From: Photobacterium arenosum
GTDB taxonomy: Bacteria > Pseudomonadota > Gammaproteobacteria > Enterobacterales > Vibrionaceae
Assembly (NCBI RefSeq): GCF_014841115.1
Contig: NZ_JACYTP010000008.1
Span: forward strand, 124,001-188,000
Length of the DNA: 64,000 nucleotides
Reading direction: 5' to 3'
The position numbers and the translations under genes are program-made. Below the pieces are notes generated by a model, which saw only the letters and a program-made list of their open reading frames with translations, was not told the origin of the DNA and made no database searches. The number at the start of each line of letters is the position of its first letter. The stretch's first letter is position 1. Of this stretch, positions 34,588-41,958 are shown piece by piece.

Positions 34588-35581
34588 TTTGAGAGGCTTT
34601 CTGTAGTTGATGAGAACGGTAACAAACAGGGGTGAACCCTTCATGATTTCGGAATGCATGGGTAAAGTGGCTGGCACTACTGAAACCGCACAGATGGGCA
34701 ATATCCGTAATGCTTTGTGATGGGTCCTTCAGGTAGGTTTTTGCCAGATCCAAACGGTAGCTTCGCAGCCAGCAGAAAACTGTTTTACCGTACGTTTTCT
34801 TGAAATCCCGGTTTAAACGGGTATGGCTCATACCGACTTCTTTCGCCAGCTCGTACAAAGTCGGGGGATTTGCTAAAGCGGATACCAAAATATGACGCGC
34901 GCGCTCAATCGGTTTATTGTGCACAGGATTGGGGGGAGCTTCCGATGGCTGGACAGACTGTGCCAGAGGCACTAGCCAATGAGCCAATAATTCAAGCGCG
35001 CTTCCTTCTGCTTTAATGCGATCAAAAGGATTGTGAAGCGGATTGCTGATCAGAGGGGCGATCCATTCCTGGTTTTTTTGCTGTACAGCAACTTGTGCGC
35101 TGGGCATGGTAAAAATGGCGCTAAAGATTTCATCTTTTTCGCAAAATGCTTTTTTAAGGCGTTGAGTCGGAATTTTCAGTACAGCCATTTCGTGCGGAGC
35201 GCCAGCACTGCTGTAACGGTAAAACGTGTTGCCTGTCAGGTTGAAAAGCCAGATGTCCCCGACATTGATGGTGTGAAGTTTTGAAGGATGAAAACCGAGC
35301 TGACTTTTACCTTTTAAACCAAATACCATCAACGTGGTGTCACTGTGATAATCAATTTTTGATAAGAGCGGTTCATCGCTTTGATAGGTGCTTTTGGTGA
35401 AGCAGACATCTTCTGCCAGACGGAAGCAGCGGAAGTGACTCTCGCCTTTATTGTCTGGAAATGTTATGTCGTACCACCCTAATGGGTTAAAAGCACACCT
35501 CTCATGTAAGCCGGGTGTGACCTGTGTGACTCCGGCCGTCGTGTCCTTGACGATAAGGTTATGAATAGGCTGTATTGACAT
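34577..35581 (-). CDS. AraC-family regulator of PchR/PdtC type
   Basis: The product has 334 residues. A ligand-binding N-terminal region of about 220 residues precedes two helix-turn-helix motifs: L-Y-E-L-A-K-E-V-G-M-S-H-T-R-L (about 240) and I-T-D-I-A-H-L-C-G-F-S-S-A-S-H-F (about 290). The Y-G-K-T-V-F-C-W-L-R-S-Y-R-L linker resembles siderophore regulators such as PchR, which sense the ferric siderophore and activate synthesis and receptor genes. A Fur-box-like sequence sits directly upstream. It is the likely activator of both arms of the cluster through the TTTGATA repeats near 19.6 kb (inference). Confidence 0.88.
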   Translation of the reverse strand: MSIQPIHNLIVKDTTAGVTQVTPGLHERCAFNPLGWYDITFPDNKGESHFRCFRLAEDVCFTKSTYQSDEPLLSKIDYHSDTTLMVFGLKGKSQLGFHPSKLHTINVGDIWLFNLTGNTFYRYSSAGAPHEMAVLKIPTQRLKKAFCEKDEIFSAIFTMPSAQVAVQQKNQEWIAPLISNPLHNPFDRIKAEGSALELLAHWLVPLAQSVQPSEAPPNPVHNKPIERARHILVSALANPPTLYELAKEVGMSHTRLNRDFKKTYGKTVFCWLRSYRLDLAKTYLKDPSQSITDIAHLCGFSSASHFTHAFRNHEGFTPVCYRSHQLQKASQNEK

Positions 35582-35595
35582 GTCCGTATGCGCTT

Positions 35596-35614
35596 AATAA
35601 TAATTATCATTTAG
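35596..35614. promoter_or_regulatory. Candidate Fur box upstream of the AraC regulator
   Basis: AATAATAATTATCATTTAG matches the 19 bp Fur consensus at 13 positions, including the central A-x-T-x-A-T-C-A-T-T core. It lies 15 bp upstream of the regulator start, where bound Fur would block transcription. The remaining gap to 35766 is A+T rich with no gene. Confidence 0.5.
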
Positions 35615-35766
35615 ATTAACTAAATATATATGACTCTATAGACACATGCAACGATAAGCTTTATCGACGTGAATTGTGCAGACCAATTCTTATGCTGTTA
35701 TCTGAAGCTTCTTGCTGGTTTTCCTTTACTAATTGGGAAAATGAAGAATAAAGGCTTTGGGTGTTT

Positions 35767-37038
35767 CTACTCACCACGTGGAATATTCTGCAGGTGAAGA
35801 ATGAAATCTTCTGGTGCCATGGTCTCGTCATTAAAGAAGCGAAAAATTTCGCTGGATGTGGCACGCTGCGCTATTGGGCTGACGGCCATAGAATCTACGA
35901 TGCTGGGGATTAACTGACCAGATTTTGACGCTTTCTCCATGTCGGCTTTGGCATTGACTGAGCAACTGTTGTATCCCTTCAGGCTGATATCGTTTCTAGC
36001 CGGAATGGCACCTTTCAGAGCATTAAAGGATTTCTGAAAGTCCGGTGAAGACAGGGTCTTACTGACGATTTGAGCCGTGTCAGTATTGGTGCGCGGGCTG
36101 TCGAACAGTGCGAAGCTGTCCATGTTATAAATAAAGCCTGTCTGTTTTGCAGGGGTCGGGTAGCAGCCAATGGCGGAAGGAACAGCGATGTTATTGGCCA
36201 GCAAATCACCCAGAACCCAGTCTCCTGAGATCTGGAACGCCCGCTCGCCTTCTATGAGTAATTGTGTCCCCTCATCCCATCGCATGTGAGACATGCCAGG
36301 TTTGACCAACTGGCTGATAGCGCGGAAACGCTCAAGGATGTCGTAGGTGGTTTGGCTGTTGAGTGCCTGCGGCTCCATCTTGATAAAGGCGCGTCGGTAG
36401 TAATCCGCTCCGCCATAGCCAAAGGCGAGGTTCTCAAACAGCAGTGCAACCTGCCACTGGTCTTTACCAAGTGCCAGTGGCTCTACGCCGTTTTGTTTCA
36501 AACGGCTGAATACATCAATCAATGCATCCCAGCTGGTGGGGACGGCTAAACCGTATTGGCGCAAGACTTTGCGATTAATCCACATCCAGTTCAGCCGGTG
36601 GACTGTGATGGGAATTGCCACATAGTGTCCCTGATACTGGTTAGTGTCTTGTGCAATAGGAAGCAGGTTTTTGTGCCAGTCTTGGTCAACAGCCACCTGG
36701 TCCAGTTTATGGAGAAATCCCAAAGCGGCCCAGGACTTAATCGACGGACCTTCCAATTGCACGATATCGGGTGGGGTGCCTGCAATCGCACGGGCCTGAA
36801 GGATAGACATTGCCGTGTCGCCGCCCCCGCCTTGTACGGGCAGATCAAGAATAGACACGCCGGCATCTTGCAGTGCCTTTGTCGCCAGATTGAAAGCGGC
36901 AACTTCACCTTTGGCTGTCCACCAGTGCAGAAATTCCACTTCCTGATAGGTGGTACCTGGCGATGCCTGGGCTTTTGCCTGTGATTGAGCACCGGATACA
37001 GTGAGCACCAGCAGGCTAATGAAAAAGAAAAACTTCAT
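35767..37038 (-). CDS. Periplasmic sugar-type solute-binding protein, third gene of a sensor operon
   Basis: The product has 423 residues with a signal peptide (MKFFFFISLLVLTVSGAQS). It matches family 1 extracellular solute-binding proteins for sugars: L-H-W-W-T-A-K-G-E, G-G-G-G-D-T-A, G-T-P-P-D-I-V, H-R-L-N-W-M-W-I-N and M-x-W-x-E-G. No ABC permease or ATPase is nearby. Its start overlaps the histidine kinase stop by 4 bp, so it is the third gene of a regulator-kinase-binding protein operon. A periplasmic sugar sensor that reports to the kinase is more likely than a transport role. A paralogue with the same gene order lies at 46892. Confidence 0.88.
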   Translation of the reverse strand: MKFFFFISLLVLTVSGAQSQAKAQASPGTTYQEVEFLHWWTAKGEVAAFNLATKALQDAGVSILDLPVQGGGGDTAMSILQARAIAGTPPDIVQLEGPSIKSWAALGFLHKLDQVAVDQDWHKNLLPIAQDTNQYQGHYVAIPITVHRLNWMWINRKVLRQYGLAVPTSWDALIDVFSRLKQNGVEPLALGKDQWQVALLFENLAFGYGGADYYRRAFIKMEPQALNSQTTYDILERFRAISQLVKPGMSHMRWDEGTQLLIEGERAFQISGDWVLGDLLANNIAVPSAIGCYPTPAKQTGFIYNMDSFALFDSPRTNTDTAQIVSKTLSSPDFQKSFNALKGAIPARNDISLKGYNSCSVNAKADMEKASKSGQLIPSIVDSMAVSPIAQRATSSEIFRFFNDETMAPEDFILHLQNIPRGE

Positions 37039-38498
37039 TCATCTCTCATCAATTGAATGTGAACAATCAGTCCCTGAACAGGGTGGTTTTGCAGGGTGAG
37101 ATCGCCGCCGTGGCTGCGAGCAATACTGCGGGATATGGTGAGCCCAAGACCGGAACCCAACTCATCTTGCGGATTAACACGGAAATAAGGTTCGAACACT
37201 TTTTCTGTCCATTTTTTATCCAGACCCGGGCCGTAATCTCTGAACGTGAGCAGAATACTGTCGGTCGTTGATATCAGTTCGATATCGACTTTTTCTCCGT
37301 ACTTCACGCCATTGTCCACTATGTTATACAGACAACGTTTTACGGCCAGAGGTTTGCCCAGGTAATGAACCGGCTCTGCGAGACTTAATTGAACCTTGGG
37401 GGTGTTCCGGTTGTAGTAACTGGCACATTGTTCAACCATCTGGGTAACATCGATCCACTCAGGCTCTTCGTGAATGTCTGTGTCCCGAATACATTGCAAG
37501 GCACCTTTTAACATCAGATCAAACTCATCCAGTATTTTTTCGAATCTGGCTTTTGCTTGTTCATCATCGAGCATTTCGGTGCGTAACTTCAGACAAGCCA
37601 AGGGTGTTTTCAGATCGTGGGAAATGGCGCCAAACAGCATTTCTCTGTCCCGGATATAGGCGCGGACCCGCCGGTTCATTTTGTTGAATGCGCGAACAGC
37701 AGCCCGGGTTTCTTTACTGCCTTCTTCTTTGACTTCCTGTACATAGAGCTGCCCGCTCATCAGAGTCGCTGCTTTCGCCAACCGGCGAATAGGGCGAATT
37801 TCCAGGCGCAGTAACCAGACAGTGCAAAGCACCAGTAACAGAGAGGAAATACCCAGGAACATCAGCTGTTTTTGATCAATAAACTGCGGCGACAATGCAG
37901 AGAAAGGAACGGGTAAAGTGGCAGCCAGATAGAACCATTCCTGTTCCGACATCTGGATTTGCATGACGACAATAGGTAAATCCATATCGCCCAGTGCCAG
38001 ACTGTACCCCGCCCATATTTCCGGCAGAGCATCGAGTTTGATGCCTGAGTTAAAAACGCGCAGATCCTGTCGGCGACTGAGGGAAATAGTGACCTGTTTA
38101 GCATGGGAGATTTTTTTGTTCAGCACGTCATGCGCAGCAGACAGCAGAATGTCAGTGCGTGCATTATTGGCGGGAGGAACAACAGATAATTGGTGCTGAT
38201 TGATTGAGATGAAGAAACGGGTCCCGCCCATTTCACGGATCTGGTTCAGAATAAGGTAGCGATAATTGACCGGCAGCGCATGAAAATAGTTGTAAGTATC
38301 GGCCGCATTCGACATCAGGCTGACGATCGTTTTATGCAGGTTTTCAACTTCCTTTTTGGCGCTGGACTGGTACCAGATAAGCCCGGCAATCAACTCAGCA
38401 ATCATAATGATGATGAGCAAGGTCGCTCCAATCCGAAAAGTAATGGATGAACAGAGCGATTGCAGGGTTGTCAGCTTCAGAAATGACGGCGTATTCAT
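37035..38498 (-). CDS. Sensor histidine kinase (EnvZ-like layout)
   Basis: The product has 487 residues. Two membrane segments (about 25-45 and 215-235) enclose a periplasmic domain of about 170 residues containing I-R-E-M-G-G-T-R-F-F-I-S. A HAMP linker, the phospho-acceptor box A-I-S-H-D-L-K-T-P-L and an ATPase domain (N-box D-N-G-V-K-Y-G, G-P-G-L-D, G-S-G-L-G-L-T) follow. It overlaps the upstream regulator and the downstream binding protein by 4 bp each. The kinase at 45398 is a clear paralogue with the same periplasmic M-G-G-T-R-F-F sequence. Its signal is probably the sugar-bound form of the neighbouring binding protein (inference). Confidence 0.92.
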   Translation of the reverse strand: MNTPSFLKLTTLQSLCSSITFRIGATLLIIIMIAELIAGLIWYQSSAKKEVENLHKTIVSLMSNAADTYNYFHALPVNYRYLILNQIREMGGTRFFISINQHQLSVVPPANNARTDILLSAAHDVLNKKISHAKQVTISLSRRQDLRVFNSGIKLDALPEIWAGYSLALGDMDLPIVVMQIQMSEQEWFYLAATLPVPFSALSPQFIDQKQLMFLGISSLLLVLCTVWLLRLEIRPIRRLAKAATLMSGQLYVQEVKEEGSKETRAAVRAFNKMNRRVRAYIRDREMLFGAISHDLKTPLACLKLRTEMLDDEQAKARFEKILDEFDLMLKGALQCIRDTDIHEEPEWIDVTQMVEQCASYYNRNTPKVQLSLAEPVHYLGKPLAVKRCLYNIVDNGVKYGEKVDIELISTTDSILLTFRDYGPGLDKKWTEKVFEPYFRVNPQDELGSGLGLTISRSIARSHGGDLTLQNHPVQGLIVHIQLMRDE

Positions 38499-39208
38499 AC
38501 AGTATGGACATCGCTTGCCAGCATATAGCCTTTGTTTCTGACCGTCAGAATCAGCGAGCGCTCTTCGTCGTGAAGGTGTTTTCTCAGGCGGCTGATTTGT
38601 ACATCGATACCACGTTCAAACGGGTCAGCATCCCGGCCCCAGATACAACGAGCGATGTCGTCCCGGCTCAGCAACTGATGGGGTTTCTCCAGCATCAGAC
38701 TTATCAGGTTGAAATCTGCCCCAGAGAGTGGAACCACTTCGCCATCCGGGCTGATTAACCGCCGCTTAATCAGATCGCAAGTCCAGCCTGAAAACTGCAA
38801 CTGGTGTGCCACTGTTTCGCCCTGTGCGGGTTGAGTACGTCGCAATAAGGCTTTAATACGCGCGAGTAGTTCCCTCGGGCTAAAGGTTTTGGTGATGTAA
38901 TCATCAGCACCGATTTCAAGACCCGCAATACGATCAATTTCGTCGGTCACCGCTGTGAGCATAATGATAGGCACATTCGATCGCTGGCGGATTTGCCGGC
39001 ATAAGGTGAGCCCATCATCGCCGGGCATCATGATATCGAGGATGATCAGGTTAGGTTCGGCACGATGGAAATGATCCCACATTTCTTCACCGTCACTGGC
39101 GGTCAATACATGGAATTCAGATCGCCCAAGATATTCTGTGAGTGCATCACGGAGTTCCTGATTATCGTCGACGACGAGTATGGTTTTCATTTCCCTGAGG
39201 TTTTTCAT
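38495..39208 (-). CDS. OmpR-family response regulator
   Basis: The product has 237 residues. The receiver domain has the acidic V-D-D pair, phospho-acceptor Asp in L-I-I-L-D-I-M-M-P-G and the conserved Lys. That Lys is followed by Thr (I-T-K-T-F-S) where almost all receivers have Pro, an oddity that may alter switching. A winged-helix output domain ends with the usual R-N-K-G-Y-M-L. The start is uncertain between the ATGs at 39208 and 39190. It is divergent from ptsG with about 200 bp between, so control of ptsG is the obvious hypothesis. Confidence 0.92.
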   Translation of the reverse strand: MKNLREMKTILVVDDNQELRDALTEYLGRSEFHVLTASDGEEMWDHFHRAEPNLIILDIMMPGDDGLTLCRQIRQRSNVPIIMLTAVTDEIDRIAGLEIGADDYITKTFSPRELLARIKALLRRTQPAQGETVAHQLQFSGWTCDLIKRRLISPDGEVVPLSGADFNLISLMLEKPHQLLSRDDIARCIWGRDADPFERGIDVQISRLRKHLHDEERSLILTVRNKGYMLASDVHTV

Positions 39209-39342
39209 ACCTTACCAAGTTGCCTACTTTCAATAATCTATCTGATACATCATTTCTTATGGGAAGGCTACAGGTATAGCGCAAAATTCACGCACGGTGC
39301 AATGTGCGTATGTAACAGGCTACTTACAAACTCATAGGCTTT

Positions 39343-39351
39343 TGTAACCTT
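39343..39351 (+). promoter_or_regulatory. TGTAACCTT element shared with the second sensor operon
   Basis: TGTAACCTT lies in the ptsG/regulator intergenic region (39209-39415) and also at 44372-44380 upstream of the paralogous regulator. A further TGTAAC is at 39311-39316. Both regions also contain GTTAC-like half-sites about 11 bp apart, the spacing used by OmpR-family dimers. Candidate binding element only. Confidence 0.3.
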
Positions 39352-39415
39352 CAGCACGCTGCTTTTCATTACCTTATATGTGTACCCCCAACTATACATC
39401 AAGAAGGATCGAGAA

Positions 39416-40858
39416 ATGATTAGTAGCACCTTTGGGTTATTACAACGGATAGGCAGGTCGCTAATGCTGCCTGTTGCTGTCCTGCCTGTTGCCGGTTTAT
39501 TGCTGGGGATAGGTTCAGCTAACTTCTCCTGGATGCCGGGCCTGGTGTCAGAGATCATGGCGATGTCGGGCGATGCAGTGTTCAGCAATCTGGCACTGAT
39601 ATTTGCGATTGGTGTGGCGCTGGGCCTGTCAGATAATGACGGGGCCGCCGGGCTGGCTGCGACTGTGGGCTTCGCTATCATGACAGCAACAATGGGCGTG
39701 ATGGCAAAACTTCACGGCATCGAACCGGCAACCATCATAGGGATTCCAAGCCTGAATACCGGGGTTTTTGGCGGTATCATGATAGGTGCCGTTGCTGCAT
39801 ATCTGTTTAATCGTTTTCATAATATCAGGCTTCCTGAGTACCTTGGTTTTTTTGCCGGCAAACGTTCTGTTCCCATTATCACCGGTATCACAGCCATATT
39901 TCTGGGTATTTTCCTGAGTTATGTCTGGCCGCCAATCGGTAACGCAATTGACAGTTTCTCGCACTGGGCGGCATACCAGAGCCCGACCACGGCATTTGGT
40001 CTTTATGGTTTGGTGGAGCGTTCACTGATCCCATTCGGACTACACCATATCTGGAATGTGCCTTTCTTCTTTGAAGTGGGTGAGTATGTCGATCCTGAAA
40101 CCGGCAAAGTGATTAAAGGTGAGATTCAGCGCTATCTGGCTGGCGATCCTACCGCGGGCAATCTTGCAGGAGGTTACCTGTATTCCATGTGGGCACTGCC
40201 TGCTGTTGGTCTGGCGATTTACCACTCCGCACGACCTGAAAAACGCGCGCTGGTTGGCGGTATCATGGCATCAGCAGCATTGACTTCCTGGTTAACGGGT
40301 ATCACAGAGCCTATGGAATTCGCCTTCCTGTTCGCGGCGCCTGTACTGTACGTTATTCACTGTATTCTTACCGGCCTGGGTTTTGCGCTGGTGACCAGCC
40401 TGGATATTCACCACAGTGTGACTTTTGCTCATGGTGCGATTGACTTCCTTATCTACTATCCACTCTCGCAGAATGCGTGGCTGTTTATTCTCATCGGCCC
40501 TGTTTGGGCGCTGATGTACTACACCATTTTCCGTGTACTGATCGCCAAGCTCAATCTCATGACTCCTGGCCGGGAAAGTGAAGAATCTGAAGTCAGCAAC
40601 TTGTCTGAAATCGGTAATGAGCTGGCACAAACTCTGGTTCAGGCGCTCGGCGGAAAGGATAACATCAAAAATGTAGACGCATGTATTACCCGTCTGCGTG
40701 TCAGTCTTCGCGATATTAATGGCGCTGACATTCCGAAAATCAAACAGCTGGGGGCACGTGAAGTGCTGGTGGTAGGAGATAACCTGCAGGCTATCTTTGG
40801 TACCCAGTCAGACAACATCAAAACTGAGATTAATGCCGTTCTCGTTGCTTCAAACTGA
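39416..40858 (+). CDS. ptsG: PTS glucose-specific enzyme IIBC
   Basis: The product has 480 residues from ATG 39416, with AAGGA upstream. It follows E. coli PtsG closely: G-R-S-L-M-L-P-V near the N terminus, G-S-A-N-F-S-W, P-F-G-L-H-H-I-W-N-V-P-F, T-G-I-T-E-P-M-E-F in the IIC core, and the phosphorylated Cys of the IIB domain in D-A-C-I-T-R-L-R. It imports and phosphorylates glucose, taking phosphate from a IIA-Glc encoded elsewhere. Divergence from a sugar-sensing two-component operon suggests induction by an external sugar. A strong terminator follows the stop. Confidence 0.93.
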   Translation: MISSTFGLLQRIGRSLMLPVAVLPVAGLLLGIGSANFSWMPGLVSEIMAMSGDAVFSNLALIFAIGVALGLSDNDGAAGLAATVGFAIMTATMGVMAKLHGIEPATIIGIPSLNTGVFGGIMIGAVAAYLFNRFHNIRLPEYLGFFAGKRSVPIITGITAIFLGIFLSYVWPPIGNAIDSFSHWAAYQSPTTAFGLYGLVERSLIPFGLHHIWNVPFFFEVGEYVDPETGKVIKGEIQRYLAGDPTAGNLAGGYLYSMWALPAVGLAIYHSARPEKRALVGGIMASAALTSWLTGITEPMEFAFLFAAPVLYVIHCILTGLGFALVTSLDIHHSVTFAHGAIDFLIYYPLSQNAWLFILIGPVWALMYYTIFRVLIAKLNLMTPGRESEESEVSNLSEIGNELAQTLVQALGGKDNIKNVDACITRLRVSLRDINGADIPKIKQLGAREVLVVGDNLQAIFGTQSDNIKTEINAVLVASN

Positions 40859-40867
40859 TACAAGTCT

Positions 40868-40890
40868 GGGCGGTTTACCCCGCCCTTTTT
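40868..40890 (+). terminator. Intrinsic terminator after ptsG
   Basis: GGGCGG (40868-40873) pairs with CCGCCC (40880-40885), followed directly by TTTTT. It separates ptsG from the PIG-L gene, which begins 32 bp later. Confidence 0.85.
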
Positions 40891-40921
40891 ATTTTTGTTC
40901 GTTGAAGAAAAGGAATAGAAA

Positions 40922-41839
40922 ATGCGTTTCAATACCAACTCATTAGTGGCTGGATTACTGGCGACAGCAAGCTGCATGGCCCCGGCTGTTCAGGCTGCGC
41001 CACTGGATGTCAATCAGCACAACCTGTATTTTCTCAGCCCGCATCCGGATGATATTTTGCTTACCTTTGGAGGCTTGATAAATAAATTGTCTAAAGAAGG
41101 TACGCTGGCACAAAAAACAAATGTCACCGAGGTATATTTTTCACTTTCCAACTATACGACCAACCATTTAAACGAACTGACAAACAAGCGCGTATTCGAT
41201 GTTTCTACCATGCGTTACAAAGAAGACTTTGAAGCGCACATGAAGATGTTTACTCAGTGGGATCACTTCCGCTATAAAACCGCCGGTTTTTATGATGCGC
41301 CATTGCGTAAATATGAAGGCTCTCCGACTGCAGGTGGCGGCCCAGCAGGTACTTTTACTGATTTTCGTCAGGATGAAATCGGCATTTATGAGCGCATTGC
41401 CGCAGATGTCACCCCTATTCTTAAGCAGGATAACTGCGCCGCCTTTGTGCTGCTGGCGAATGGTAGCCATATCGATCATTTCATCGTACGTGAAGCGGTA
41501 ATGAAAGCGGCGCATGACCTGGGGGCAGAGGCGAAGTGTCAGATTTATTTTGGCGAAGATCAGCCATATACAGGTTCGAATCCAGATAATGCAATGGACG
41601 AAGTAAATAGCATTCAGGCACGTTTGCCGGCAAACTCAATCACGCCAATGACGTTCTGGATTGATAAGCAACATAAAATTGATGCGTTTAAGGAATTTTA
41701 TCTCAGCCAGTATGATCTGGGTTATATCCCGCCACTGGAAAGCACCGATTACGAAACCATTTATAAATGGGATAAGACGACATACAGCGCCTTGCAGCCG
41801 CATGCACATTGTCAGTCGGCTTATTGTAACCTGCAATAA
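40922..41839 (+). CDS. Secreted PIG-L family deacetylase
   Basis: The product has 305 residues with a signal peptide (MRFNTNSLVAGLLATASCMAPAVQA). PIG-L/LmbE motifs are S-P-H-P-D-D at about residue 40 (zinc and catalytic Asp) and G-S-H-I-D-H-F-I-V-R-E (zinc His, near 185). The family deacetylates N-acetylglucosamine-type sugars with zinc. Most members are cytosolic, so an exported one presumably acts on periplasmic or extracellular amino-sugar material. It follows ptsG and may share its regulation by readthrough. The substrate is unknown. Confidence 0.85.
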   Translation: MRFNTNSLVAGLLATASCMAPAVQAAPLDVNQHNLYFLSPHPDDILLTFGGLINKLSKEGTLAQKTNVTEVYFSLSNYTTNHLNELTNKRVFDVSTMRYKEDFEAHMKMFTQWDHFRYKTAGFYDAPLRKYEGSPTAGGGPAGTFTDFRQDEIGIYERIAADVTPILKQDNCAAFVLLANGSHIDHFIVREAVMKAAHDLGAEAKCQIYFGEDQPYTGSNPDNAMDEVNSIQARLPANSITPMTFWIDKQHKIDAFKEFYLSQYDLGYIPPLESTDYETIYKWDKTTYSALQPHAHCQSAYCNLQ

Positions 41840-41877
41840 CGAACGTGTTCAGTTCCCCCTGACACATTAAGTAAAAG

Positions 41878-41902
41878 ACCGGGCCGTCGTTATGCGCCCG
41901 GT
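41878..41902. terminator. GC-rich hairpin between convergent genes
   Basis: ACCGGGC (41878-41884) and GCCCGGT (41896-41902) form a perfect 7 bp stem between the stops of the PIG-L gene and the YdeP-type gene. There is no long T-run; it is a probable shared terminator. Confidence 0.5.
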
Positions 41903-41958
41903 TCATTGAGCTCTTATCCTGTACTTTGCCTCTGTTACGTAATTGCCGGTACTGCTGA

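Noticed and set aside
14883..35581. NRPS or PKS type siderophore cluster, or a true prodigiosin cluster
   Set aside because: No condensation, ketosynthase, carrier-protein or bipyrrole (pigC, pigF-pigN) genes are present; only PigD/PigE-like functions are shared.
35767..37038. Sugar ABC transporter
   Set aside because: Only the binding protein is present; no permease or ATPase gene occurs near either copy, and both copies are in two-component operons.
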